Assembly: GCA_026982035.1 (NCBI GenBank)
Contig: JALSHW010000298.1
Location: forward strand, 1-9,516
Direction of reading: 5' to 3'
DNA from: Phycisphaerales bacterium
GTDB taxonomy: Bacteria > Planctomycetota > Phycisphaerae > Phycisphaerales > UBA1924
Length of the DNA stretch: 9,516 nt
Under the pieces are notes generated by a model, which did not search any database, was not told the origin of the DNA, and saw only the letters and a list, made by a program, of their open reading frames with translations. The position numbers and the translations under genes were made by a program. Shown piece after piece: positions 1-6,842 of the stretch; position 1 is the stretch's first letter, and each line of letters begins with the position of its first letter.

Positions 1-699
1 GGGGGGGGGGTTGAGCCGGATCCGGTGCGGGCGGCCCATGAGGCCGAGCTTGGTGGGGCCGATTCGATTACGGTTCATCTGCGGGAAGATCGCAGGCACA
101 TCATGGATCGAGATGTCCGATTGCTTCGTCAATTGGTCAACATCAAGTTGAATCTGGAAATGGCGGCGACTGAGGAGATGGTGGGCATTGCGCAAGAGAT
201 TGGGACTCACACGGCGATGCTGGTTCCTGAAGGGCGACAGGAAGTGACCACGGAAGGGGGGCTGGATGTTCTTGCTCAGCAAGAATCACTCAAGAGTGTG
301 GTGGCTCGGCTCAAGGAATCGGGGTTGGTTGTGAGTGCGTTTATTGATCCTGAGTTGTCGCAAGTTGATGCGGCTGCGGAGGTTGGGTTCGATGTGTGCG
401 AGATTCATACTGGGCCGTATGCGCGTGCATTCCACGAATCTGGGGGCGATCTTCGCAAGCCGGTGTTGGTTGATGCGATTGAACAGGTGCGGGCGGCGGG
501 TGTGCGTATCGGTGAGCATGGGATGCGGTTTAATGCTGGTCATGCGCTGAACTACCACAATGTCGGGCATATTGCTTCATTGCCTGCTGTGGATGAGTTG
601 CATATTGGACATTCGATTGTTTCGCGTGCGGTGTACATTGGATTGCGCAGTGCGGTGGGTGAGATGAAGGCGTTGATGATTCAGGCGTGTGTGGAGTAG
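1..699 (+). CDS. pdxJ: Pyridoxine 5'-phosphate synthase PdxJ, 5'-truncated by window edge
   Basis: PdxJ condenses 1-deoxy-D-xylulose 5-phosphate with 3-amino-2-oxopropyl phosphate to give pyridoxine 5'-phosphate, the ring-closing step of DXP-dependent vitamin B6 synthesis, in the cytoplasm. Frame 1 is open from the first base and gives 232 residues before TAG. The visible part starts at PDPVRAAHEAE, so about 20 N-terminal residues, including the family's NIDHxATLR strand, lie outside the window. A GTG at 25 is inside the conserved region and is not the start. Family motifs seen: HLREDRRH (residues 26-33, catalytic His/Arg region), NLEMA (51-55, active-site Glu), RQEVTTEGGLD (79-89), EIHTG (134-138) and NAGHALNYHNV (178-188, phosphate/His region), then HIGHSIVSRAV. 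The length matches the roughly 240-residue family apart from the missing start. The next gene begins 114 bp downstream with its own promoter candidate, so the two need not be cotranscribed. Confidence 0.95.
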   Translation, partial: GGGVEPDPVRAAHEAELGGADSITVHLREDRRHIMDRDVRLLRQLVNIKLNLEMAATEEMVGIAQEIGTHTAMLVPEGRQEVTTEGGLDVLAQQESLKSVVARLKESGLVVSAFIDPELSQVDAAAEVGFDVCEIHTGPYARAFHESGGDLRKPVLVDAIEQVRAAGVRIGEHGMRFNAGHALNYHNVGHIASLPAVDELHIGHSIVSRAVYIGLRSAVGEMKALMIQACVE

Positions 700-771
700 G
701 CGGTTGTTTTTTTAGTCTGTATTGGGTGTGATCCCTGACATTGTGCAGAGATGCGGTGTAGATGATTTATT

Positions 772-805
772 TTGCGCTTTGATTGTGCGAAAAATATGAT
801 ATGAT
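772..805 (+). promoter_or_regulatory. Candidate sigma70-type promoter for folC with overlapping -10 boxes
   Basis: TTGCGC (772-777) is followed after exactly 17 bp by TATGAT (795-800). A second TATGAT (800-805) overlaps the first by one base. Transcription from these boxes would start around 807-812, only 2-7 bases before the ATG at 814, and no Shine-Dalgarno sequence lies in between. This suggests a near-leaderless mRNA, but it rests on motif reading alone. Confidence 0.45.
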
Positions 806-813
806 CTTTCCTT

Positions 814-2244
814 ATGCCGCGTCGGAAGAAGACCAATACGGGTGAGTCGGGACTCAATCGACGGGCTGGTTCTCAGGTGGAGCCAGGCCCATTTGAGAGT
901 CATCAATCTGCGTTGGCGTATTTGAACTCCAGTGTCAATTTTGAGCGTGTTCGCCCTCAGGCCATCAAGCCCGAATCTTTCAAACTCGACCGGATGCAGG
1001 CGTTGGTCGAGGAACTTGGTGATCCACATCTGGCGGTCCCTTGTGTTCACATTGCTGGTTCCAAGGGGAAGGGTTCGACTTGTGTGATGCTTGAGAGTTG
1101 CCTGCGATCCAGTGGCTACACCACGGGGCTCTTTACCAGCCCGCACCTGGTTGATGAACGCGAGCGCATCCGAATCAATGGTGTGATGATCGATGAATCG
1201 AGCTTTGACGACGCACTGGCTTTGTGCAAGGATGCGGCGATCAAAATCGCCAAAGAACATGGCCAGGCGACCTATTTTGAGTTGTTGACGGCGTTGGCTT
1301 TTGTTATTTTCGCTCAGCAGGCGGTGGACTTGGTGATTCTGGAAACCGGGCTCGGGGGGCGACTTGATTGCACCAATGTCGCCAAGCCGGTGGTTGTTGG
1401 GCTGACCAATATTCAGCTCGAGCACACCGATGTGTTGGGTTCAACGCTTGTTGAGATTGCTACGGAGAAAGCCGGGATTATGAAGTCGGGGGCGACGGCT
1501 TTGAGTGTGCCGCAATCTGAGGAGGTCATTGAAGTTTTTCGATCCATCGCTGATGGAATCGGATGCAAGTTGTCGGTGCTTGATGCTGACATTTTGTATT
1601 CCAGTCGGTTTCAATCGGCAACAAATCGTGGGCCTCATCCAAAGGTGTGTGTTGGGCAAGGCGATGGGTGTTTTGAACACATGTCGGTGCCGTTGCTCGG
1701 CGAGCACCAGGCCCAGAATTGTGGGCTTACGCTGGCGATTATTTTGGAACTGCGAACACATGGATTTGATCTTCCGGAGCATCAGGTCATCATGGGTTTG
1801 GAGAACACGCCTCGTGATGGTCGGCTCGAACAGGTCAATGATCGTCCGCGGGTGTTCGTTGACGGGGCTCATACGCCTGAGAGTGTGCGTGAAACGCTCA
1901 AGGCGGTGGCTCAGCAGATGGAGTTTGATTCATTGGCGGTGGTGTTTGGATGCAACAGCGACAAGCGTTGTGAGGAGATGGTCAAGGAGCTTAAGACGCG
2001 GGCCGACAAGGTGATTTTTACGCGGGCTCTTTCCAACAGCAGGTCGATTGATCCAGAAACTTTGGCCGAGTTGTATACTGAGATGTCGTATAAATCATGC
2101 GAGTCGTATGCGGATCCAACTTTGGCGATTCGTGCCGCGGGTAAATCACTTGGTCCCAATGACATGATTTTGGTTTTGGGAAGTTTTTATCTTGCGGGGG
2201 AAGTCAAATCACTCTTCAATGCCAAGGCGATGGCTTCCAAATAA
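814..2244 (+). CDS. folC: Folylpolyglutamate synthase / dihydrofolate synthase FolC (Mur ligase family)
   Basis: FolC adds glutamate to dihydropteroate and/or to reduced folates using ATP; it acts in the cytoplasm in folate synthesis and retention. The 476-residue product has the Mur-ligase layout. It shows a P-loop AGSKGKGST (81-89), TSPH (108-111), ETGLGGRLDCTN (177-188, Mg/ATP region), HTDVLG (204-209), EKAGIMK (218-224), VDGAHTPES (349-357, start of the C-terminal domain) and a GSFYLAGE ending (456-463). The DGAH motif is followed by Thr rather than the usual bacterial Asn, as in many eukaryotic FPGS proteins. The first ~30 residues are a basic, probably disordered extension (MPRRKKT) before family similarity starts near ALAYLNS (33-39). 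ATG 814 has no Shine-Dalgarno; GTG at 877 (residue 22) is a possible alternative start. Whether it is bifunctional (FolC) or FPGS only cannot be settled from sequence alone. Confidence is high for family and lower for the start. Confidence 0.93.
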   Translation: MPRRKKTNTGESGLNRRAGSQVEPGPFESHQSALAYLNSSVNFERVRPQAIKPESFKLDRMQALVEELGDPHLAVPCVHIAGSKGKGSTCVMLESCLRSSGYTTGLFTSPHLVDERERIRINGVMIDESSFDDALALCKDAAIKIAKEHGQATYFELLTALAFVIFAQQAVDLVILETGLGGRLDCTNVAKPVVVGLTNIQLEHTDVLGSTLVEIATEKAGIMKSGATALSVPQSEEVIEVFRSIADGIGCKLSVLDADILYSSRFQSATNRGPHPKVCVGQGDGCFEHMSVPLLGEHQAQNCGLTLAIILELRTHGFDLPEHQVIMGLENTPRDGRLEQVNDRPRVFVDGAHTPESVRETLKAVAQQMEFDSLAVVFGCNSDKRCEEMVKELKTRADKVIFTRALSNSRSIDPETLAELYTEMSYKSCESYADPTLAIRAAGKSLGPNDMILVLGSFYLAGEVKSLFNAKAMASK

Positions 2245-2288
2245 ACGCCCAATACGCCAATTTCGTATCTTTCACTTCCCTTTCCTGA

Positions 2289-2305
2289 TCTCTTTGTCAA
2301 AGAGA
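2289..2305 (+). repeat. 8-bp inverted repeat in the folC-pepA gap
   Basis: TCTCTTTG (2289-2296) and CAAAGAGA (2298-2305) are perfect reverse complements around a single base, giving a stem of about 7 bp with a 3-base loop. A further CTCTTT (2340-2345) could pair with the same AAAGAG arm. There is no U-run directly behind the stem, so it is not a classic intrinsic terminator. It may be a weak folC terminator or an operator for pepA. Confidence 0.4.
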
Positions 2306-2369
2306 CGGCTACATTTTGAGGGTCTGTTGCCTTGATGGGCTCTTTTTGGGCGATTCTTTGGCTTGGGAC

Positions 2370-2378
2370 TGATATATT
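2370..2378 (+). promoter_or_regulatory. Candidate extended -10 promoter for pepA
   Basis: TGATATATT matches the extended -10 pattern TG-N-TATAAT, with TATATT at 2373-2378. No good -35 hexamer is visible at the usual distance, which is tolerated for extended -10 promoters. The predicted start near 2385 leaves a leader of about 20 bases that still contains the AGGAGA ribosome binding site at 2392-2397. Confidence 0.35.
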
Positions 2379-2405
2379 GATTCAGAAAAACAGGAGATTC
2401 TGAAA

Positions 2406-3902
2406 ATGTTTGACACCATCAAAGTCGGTTCACGGTCCAAATCCAAATCCAAATCACTCGTCGTTGGGATGTTCAAAGGGCAATCGCTCGATGCGGCGAC
2501 CAAGGGCCTTGACATCGACGGCTCCATCGTCGCGGCGACCAAGCGGTCCGAATGCACCGGCGAGGCCGGTTCGATTGTTCAGGTCTATCCATCCAAGGGC
2601 TACGACCGCGTGTTTATTGTTGGGCTTGGAGACAAAGCGGATTTTGAGGTTTCATTGCTTCGCAATGCTGGTGGTGCGTTGGGTCGAGTGTTGAGTGCCG
2701 CCGAGATCAACTCGGTTGAGTTTGCCCTCAGCGGGGCGATGGGCAAGTTGTCCAAGAAATCTCAGGTCCAGCCCTTTGATGCTGGGGCGATGCTTGGCGA
2801 AGGTCTTGGGTTGGTTTCATGGTCTTATGAGAGTCTTCGTGGCTCGGCGACCACCGTTTCCAAAAAGCCAACGCTTACCGTCACTGGCAACCACAAGAAG
2901 TTCGATGATGGACTGACCCGTGGGCTCGGCATGGCTGAGGGGTCCAACATTGCGCGGACACTTTCCCAGACTCCGCCAAACATTGCGACTCCGATGTGGC
3001 TTGCTAATGAATGTAAAAAGCTCGCCCGCAAGTCTGGCATGAAATGCACGGTCTTTCGTGGAAAAAAACTGGTTGATGAACAATTTACGGGACTCATCAA
3101 TGTCGGTAAAGCCAGCGAAAACCAGCCCTGCATGGTCCGGTTGGAATACACGCCCAAGAGTGGCAAATCCAAAGCGCCCATCGTCATCGTTGGCAAGACC
3201 ATCTCCTATGACTCTGGCGGACTTTCGATCAAGATCAGCGGCGGCATGGTCGGCATGAAACGGGACAAAGACGGTGGCTGTGGCGCGATTGGTGCGATGC
3301 ACATCATTGCCAATGTTCTCAAACCCAATCGGCCTGTGATTGCGTTGTTGATGTGCGCTGAGAACGCGATTTCTGACGAGGCCTACCGTCCCGATGATGT
3401 CATCGAGTTCCGCAATGGTGTGACGGTTGAGGTGACCAATACTGATGCTGAGGGTCGTTTGGTGATGGCCGACGGTTTGTGCTGGGCGTGTGAAAAAGAA
3501 AACCCAGAGTTTGTCGTTGATATTGCGACGCTGACGGGGGGCGTGGTTGTGGCGTTGGGTTCTCCGTATGCTGGGATTTGGTCCAATGATGATTCGTTGA
3601 TTGAGACATTTAATGCCGCTGCTGATGCGTCGGGCGAGCGTGTTTGGCGTTTGCCGCTCCATGCGGAATACAAGGCGATGATGAAATCGCCGATTGCTGA
3701 TATTGTCAACAGTGCTCCGATCCGCGAGGCCCATCCGATTCAGGCCGCGGCGTTCCTCGAACACTTTGTTGAAGAAGGCGTCAAATGGGCGCATGTTGAT
3801 ATTGCAGGCACCCATGCGACCAAGTCGGTTAGGGGCCCATTCAATCCGGGTCCGACTGGCTTTGGGGCTCGATTGCTGGCTGAGGTTGTTGAGCGGAGCT
3901 AG
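2406..3902 (+). CDS. pepA: Leucyl aminopeptidase, peptidase family M17 (PepA-like)
   Basis: This is a cytosolic two-metal aminopeptidase that removes N-terminal residues from peptides and normally works as a hexamer. The product is 498 residues, the usual size: a variable N-terminal domain (about 1-165) and the conserved catalytic domain. By alignment with bovine and E. coli enzymes the metal ligands are K264, D269, D287, D347 and E349; catalytic residues are K276 and R351. All are present. The family signature NTDAEGRL is exact at 345-352. Oddities: the usual GKGxxFDSGG reads GKTISYDSGG (263-272), and the segment after D287 reads DKDGG instead of DMGG or DMCG. An (SK)3 stretch lies at residues 11-16. 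ATG 2406 has a clear AGGAGA site 8 bases upstream. The methyltransferase gene follows after 20 bp and is probably cotranscribed. Some bacterial PepA proteins also bind DNA; nothing here tests that. Confidence 0.95.
   Translation: MFDTIKVGSRSKSKSKSLVVGMFKGQSLDAATKGLDIDGSIVAATKRSECTGEAGSIVQVYPSKGYDRVFIVGLGDKADFEVSLLRNAGGALGRVLSAAEINSVEFALSGAMGKLSKKSQVQPFDAGAMLGEGLGLVSWSYESLRGSATTVSKKPTLTVTGNHKKFDDGLTRGLGMAEGSNIARTLSQTPPNIATPMWLANECKKLARKSGMKCTVFRGKKLVDEQFTGLINVGKASENQPCMVRLEYTPKSGKSKAPIVIVGKTISYDSGGLSIKISGGMVGMKRDKDGGCGAIGAMHIIANVLKPNRPVIALLMCAENAISDEAYRPDDVIEFRNGVTVEVTNTDAEGRLVMADGLCWACEKENPEFVVDIATLTGGVVVALGSPYAGIWSNDDSLIETFNAAADASGERVWRLPLHAEYKAMMKSPIADIVNSAPIREAHPIQAAAFLEHFVEEGVKWAHVDIAGTHATKSVRGPFNPGPTGFGARLLAEVVERS
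2436..2453 (+). repeat. Hexanucleotide tandem repeat (TCCAAA)x3 inside pepA
   Basis: Three perfect copies of TCCAAA encode alternating Ser-Lys near the N-terminus of the aminopeptidase. Six-base units keep the reading frame, so copy-number change would add or remove SK pairs without frameshift. It lies in the variable, non-catalytic domain. Confidence 0.7.
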
Positions 3903-3916
3903 TTCTTGAGCGGAGC
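3885..3916 (+). repeat. Direct repeat across the pepA / methyltransferase junction
   Basis: GTTGTTGAGCGGAGC (3885-3899) and GTTCTTGAGCGGAGC (3902-3916) match at 14 of 15 bases with a 17-bp offset. Copy one encodes the last residues of the aminopeptidase (VERS); copy two is intergenic. Its GGAG (3912-3915) lies 7 bases before the methyltransferase ATG and is the likely ribosome binding site. Confidence 0.75.
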
Positions 3917-3922
3917 CAAAGG

Positions 3923-4672
3923 ATGCGGGACGATTTATATGATGTGATGGCCACGGTCGAGGATCGGTTTTGGTGGTTTGTCGCTAAGCGGCGGATTGTT
4001 CGGAATCTGATTCATCGGTATGGGCCTGATACCCAGACACACGATCAGGGTTCAAAGCCCGTGTTGCTCGACATTGGGTGCGGGACGGGTGGGTTGCTTC
4101 GGGATATGGCTCAGGAGTATGAGGTTCGTGGGCTTGATTCTGCTGAAGCGGCCCGCAAGGTGTGCCTTGATCGTGGATTTGAAGTCCAATCGTGCTGGCT
4201 CCCTGATGACATTCCTGTTGATGAGGGGTCCTTTGATGTGTGTGTGATGAGCGATGTGCTTGAGCATGTTGAGCAGGACGCCGATTCGGTTGAGGCGGCC
4301 GCCAGTCGGCTCAAGTCGGGGGGGATATTGGTCTGTACCGTTCCGGCTCATATGTGGCTCTGGACCAAGCGCGACGAAGCGCACCATCATTTCCGTCGGT
4401 ACAACCGGAAGCGGTATGAGGGGATTTTTGCTGATGCAGGTCTGGAGCCCGTTGTGGTGTCGTGGTACATGTCGCATTTGTTGCCGATCATGATCGTGCA
4501 GCGTGTGGTGGTTCGGGTTCTGGGAGACAAGGGGAACGATGATTTGACAGTTCCGGCGGCTCCGGTGAACTGGGTGTTGAAAAAAATCTTCGCCTCAGAG
4601 CGATTTTGGATCGGTCGATTTCCAATGCCCTTTGGCGCGAGTTTGATTTCGGTGCATCGCAGAGTTCAATAG
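3923..4672 (+). CDS. Class I SAM-dependent methyltransferase, substrate unknown
   Basis: A 249-residue methyltransferase with a Rossmann fold. Motif I is LLDIGCGTGG (48-57), binding S-adenosylmethionine; the acidic end of strand 2 is D72 in RGLDSA; motif II/III region is DVCVMSDVLEHVE (105-117); the later strand is GGILVCTVPA (133-142). The N-terminus (VEDRFWWFVAKRRIV, 12-26) and DEAHHHFRRY (151-160) resemble a widespread subgroup of uncharacterised type 11/12 methyltransferases often found near glycan or lipid genes; that link is from family knowledge, not from this context. A hydrophobic stretch near 180-199 could be a membrane-facing surface but is short of a clear helix span. GGAG 7 bases before ATG 3923 fixes the start. 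It lies 20 bp behind pepA, so cotranscription is likely. The gene on the other strand ends 16 bp downstream. The substrate cannot be told from sequence. Confidence 0.88.
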   Translation: MRDDLYDVMATVEDRFWWFVAKRRIVRNLIHRYGPDTQTHDQGSKPVLLDIGCGTGGLLRDMAQEYEVRGLDSAEAARKVCLDRGFEVQSCWLPDDIPVDEGSFDVCVMSDVLEHVEQDADSVEAAASRLKSGGILVCTVPAHMWLWTKRDEAHHHFRRYNRKRYEGIFADAGLEPVVVSWYMSHLLPIMIVQRVVVRVLGDKGNDDLTVPAAPVNWVLKKIFASERFWIGRFPMPFGASLISVHRRVQ

Positions 4673-4688
4673 GCGATCCAGCCCTGAA

Positions 4689-6020
4689 TCAGCTTGAGCA
4701 TCCGCAGGAGGATTCACCAGTCGAAGAGCAGCATCCGCTTTTTGTCGGGGCATCGATGCGGTGGGTGTCGATCCATTTGCGGGCTTTGAGCCCAAGGGCC
4801 CATGCCATGAGCATGATGAAGATGACCGCTCCGATGCCTTTGATGCTCAACAGGGGGACGAGGTGTTCGTGCATATGGGCCATGCCCGCTGTGTTGACCA
4901 TGCCTTCAAAGAATAGATCAAAGAGAATCCCAGCCCCCAGTGCGATCACTGCGATGACGCCAAGATAGATTACCAAGGCCTTGACCCCAAGGTCTTTGAT
5001 GAGCCAACTCATTGTTGCGACATTGGTCGCGGGTCCAGAGAGCAGCAACACCAAAGCCGCCCCTGGTGAGAGCCCGGCAACCACCAACGAAAATGCCAGG
5101 GGTGTCGAGCTGGTTGCACAGATATAGAGTGGAATCCCCACCAGCAGCATCACGAATTTGGGCCAAAGGCCAGAGCCCACATGCTCTTCAAACCATCCCG
5201 GAGGCACCGCCGCTCCGATGACTGCGGCCATGATGAGCCCGACACTGAGCCACATCGCCAGGTCGACGAGCATCACCGCAAAGCCATACCGAAAGGATTC
5301 TTTGGTCGCTCCCACAAACCCAAGCCCCGTCTTCTGAGGCGTCGAAGAGCAGCACGACCCGTCACTGGCGGCGGGCTCTTCTTTGGGAGCCGATGATGAA
5401 CAGCATGAGTTGGCGGCGGGTTTGGGCTTTGATGAACAGCATGAACTGGCCGGGGGTTCTGGTTTGGATGAACAGCATGATCCGGTTGTTTTCTTGTCGG
5501 TCTGGGCCACGACCGCATCAGCATCGTCGGCGTTGGTGATGGAAAGCCCAATGGCGTTTGGATCATCAGTTGAATTGGATTTGGTTTTTGGATCGGATTC
5601 GTTTTCGTTCCGGTGGGTCAGGTCAATCAGGATTCCTGCGACCAATCCTGTGAAGACCGCGATCACTGGCCGGGCCAGTGCAAAGAAAGGGCCAAACAGG
5701 CCCCAGGTGAGCGGGATTGATTCTTCGCCGGTTTGGGGCGTTGAGATGGCGAAGGCCGCGCTGGCGCCTTTGGTGGCACCTTGTTTGCGAAGCCCGGCTG
5801 CCACTGGAATCACGGCACAGGAGCATAAAGGCAGCGGGATTCCCAAGAGCGATGCCTTGGCGATGGGGATGATCCCCTTGCCGCCGAGGTGCTTGAGCAT
5901 CCAGTCCCGAGGCACCAGCACATGGACCACTCCAGCGAGCAGGAACCCGAAGATCAGCCAGACGGAGGATTCGGTGAGAATCATCCACAATTCGTTGAAG
6001 AAGCTTTCGAAAAAATCCAT
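4689..6020 (-). CDS. YraQ/DUF318-family permease with Cys-rich metal-binding loop (putative Cu/Zn efflux)
   Basis: A 443-residue inner-membrane protein with about eight or nine hydrophobic segments in two halves (roughly residues 18-134 and 248-411). Family landmarks are PLCSCAVIP (64-72), ISTPQTGEESI (93-103) and SGPATN (328-333), as in DUF318 permeases, which include ArsP organoarsenical exporters and the SO_0444-type Cu/Zn efflux group. The halves are joined by a hydrophilic loop (135-240) with four CCSS motifs (Cys pairs at 182, 194, 206 and 223). The C-terminus ends GCCSSTGESSCGCSS, and GMAHMHEH (379-386) adds histidines. Cys pairs of this kind suggest binding of soft metals such as Cu, Zn, Cd or As. 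The exact substrate is inferred. I chose ATG 6020; a TTG at 6035 would add five residues (MLHLD), and neither has a clear Shine-Dalgarno. No metal regulator or metallochaperone gene is adjacent. The start is 40 bp behind the PEP-CTERM gene, so they could be cotranscribed. Confidence 0.88.
   Translation of the reverse strand: MDFFESFFNELWMILTESSVWLIFGFLLAGVVHVLVPRDWMLKHLGGKGIIPIAKASLLGIPLPLCSCAVIPVAAGLRKQGATKGASAAFAISTPQTGEESIPLTWGLFGPFFALARPVIAVFTGLVAGILIDLTHRNENESDPKTKSNSTDDPNAIGLSITNADDADAVVAQTDKKTTGSCCSSKPEPPASSCCSSKPKPAANSCCSSSAPKEEPAASDGSCCSSTPQKTGLGFVGATKESFRYGFAVMLVDLAMWLSVGLIMAAVIGAAVPPGWFEEHVGSGLWPKFVMLLVGIPLYICATSSTPLAFSLVVAGLSPGAALVLLLSGPATNVATMSWLIKDLGVKALVIYLGVIAVIALGAGILFDLFFEGMVNTAGMAHMHEHLVPLLSIKGIGAVIFIMLMAWALGLKARKWIDTHRIDAPTKSGCCSSTGESSCGCSS
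5344..5480 (-). repeat. 36-bp tandem repeat coding for CCSS metal-binding units in the permease
   Basis: On the + strand GATGAACAGCATGA occurs three times at 5395, 5431 and 5467, exactly 36 bp apart. The two complete 36-bp units (5395-5430 and 5431-5466) agree at about 28 of 36 positions; the third copy keeps only its first 14 bases. A degenerate fourth core lies at 5344-5357, 51 bp from its neighbour. Both spacings are multiples of three. Read on the - strand each core encodes SCCSS, giving a 12-residue unit (Cys-Cys-Ser-Ser plus a Lys/Pro/Ala spacer). Confidence 0.8.
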
Positions 6021-6060
6021 GTCCAAGTGTAGCAATCAATTGGGCGATTCTATTCCCGAT

Positions 6061-6663
6061 TTATCGCCGTCGTCGGGCAAAGAGGTACACGCCACCGATC
6101 ACCATGCCCATCGCTCCAGGAGCGGGGACGATGGTCACTGTATCGACGGTGCCCATCACGATTGGAAACAGAAGGGGATTTTGGTCAGAATTGGCCCCGG
6201 CGTTGCGTGCCCAGGTGAAATCGTTGATGTTGATGGAAGTTGGAAGTTCGTGAGCCAATGGCGTTGATCCATCCATACCCAGTCCTGCGGAGACGCCGAT
6301 AGCGTCAACAAAGCCGCTGAAACCAAGACTCCCGCTCGAAACACCATCAGACGAAATAACAATCTGGATCCGGTCAAAGTCCACCCGTGTCGATCCGAGC
6401 ATGGCGTAGGAGTTTGTGCCACTTATTTCCCAGATGGTGCTCAATCCAGTGCTGGAGGTCGGGGCGGTGCTGATGTCATATTCAAAGTGATAGAACAGCG
6501 AATCTCCTGCACTCAAGCCAACAAACGGAAACATATCCGCCCCCGAAAATTCGGACCCGAAATCAGTAATGACTCCGGTGCTTTCAAAGGTGTAGGTTTG
6601 GGCCAGCGCATTGCAGGTGGCCAAGGCAATAACGGTTCCAGCGGCGAGTCGGGCATGGTTCAT
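6061..6663 (-). CDS. Secreted protein with PEP-CTERM-like sorting tail
   Basis: A 200-residue exported protein of unknown function. It begins MNHARLAAGTVIALATCNALA, a signal peptide with likely cleavage after ALA (residue 21). It ends with VPAPGAMG (179-186), a hydrophobic stretch and RRRR (197-200), the layout of PEP-CTERM sorting signals that are removed at the cell surface by an exosortase. The mature part (22-178) is rich in Ser, Gly, Asp and aromatic residues with alternating hydrophobic pattern, suggesting a beta-sandwich; it has no Cys after the signal peptide and no catalytic motif I recognise. Start choice: GGAG at 6672-6675 lies 8 bases before ATG 6663, and the signal peptide then starts at residue 1; the open frame extends 15 codons further up but that would put extra residues before the signal. 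The gene is divergent from nuoD with 179 bp between starts. No exosortase is in this window. Confidence 0.8.
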   Translation of the reverse strand: MNHARLAAGTVIALATCNALAQTYTFESTGVITDFGSEFSGADMFPFVGLSAGDSLFYHFEYDISTAPTSSTGLSTIWEISGTNSYAMLGSTRVDFDRIQIVISSDGVSSGSLGFSGFVDAIGVSAGLGMDGSTPLAHELPTSININDFTWARNAGANSDQNPLLFPIVMGTVDTVTIVPAPGAMGMVIGGVYLFARRRR

Positions 6664-6671
6664 TCTTGAAT

Positions 6672-6675
6672 CTCC
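6672..6675 (-). promoter_or_regulatory. Ribosome binding site that fixes the PEP-CTERM protein start
   Basis: GGAG on the - strand (CTCC on +) lies 8 bases before ATG 6663. It falls inside the open frame of the longer candidate, which argues for the shorter start. Confidence 0.7.
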
Positions 6676-6829
6676 ATATTTTTTGTTCATATGTGACGAT
6701 TTGGACACCCTGATCGTGTCTTTCCAACCTCAATGGTACTGCCAAATGGGGTGATTTACAATGAAATAATCACGAATGCGGCTGCATTGTGTGTCCGGTT
6801 TGCTCCTAGCATTGCCCAGAAATCCACTT

Positions 6830-6834
6830 GAGGA
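6830..6834 (+). promoter_or_regulatory. Ribosome binding site that fixes the nuoD start
   Basis: GAGGA ends 8 bases before ATG 6843. It excludes the in-frame TTG at 6828 as the start. Confidence 0.75.
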
Positions 6835-6842
6835 CCCAGAAT

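Noticed and set aside
707..713. T7 run just after pdxJ as an intrinsic terminator
   Set aside because: No GC-rich hairpin of useful length precedes it; the upstream 25 bases do not fold into a stable stem by eye.
2817..3815. 332-codon - strand open frame opposite pepA
   Set aside because: It overlaps a clear M17 aminopeptidase on the other strand, and its translation has irregular composition with no recognisable motif.
6021..6035. TTG 6035 as the permease start
   Set aside because: It would add only MLHLD, has no Shine-Dalgarno, and ATG 6020 is the commoner start type; kept as an alternative in the gene entry.
5383..6267. Long + strand open frame opposite the permease
   Set aside because: It is antisense to the permease and the PEP-CTERM gene; its composition (repeated DEQHEL) is just the reverse reading of the CCSS repeats, and it has no family features.
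6701..6730. Inverted repeat GACAC-N7-GTGTC between the PEP-CTERM gene and nuoD as an operator
   Set aside because: The perfect arms are only 5 bp; the wider TTGG/CCAA match needs a 4-base asymmetric insertion, so it is not distinguishable from chance.
6755..6770. TACAAT or TGAAATAAT as a nuoD promoter
   Set aside because: AT-rich -10-like boxes exist, but no -35 hexamer lies at a fitting distance and the two options compete; not strong enough to list.
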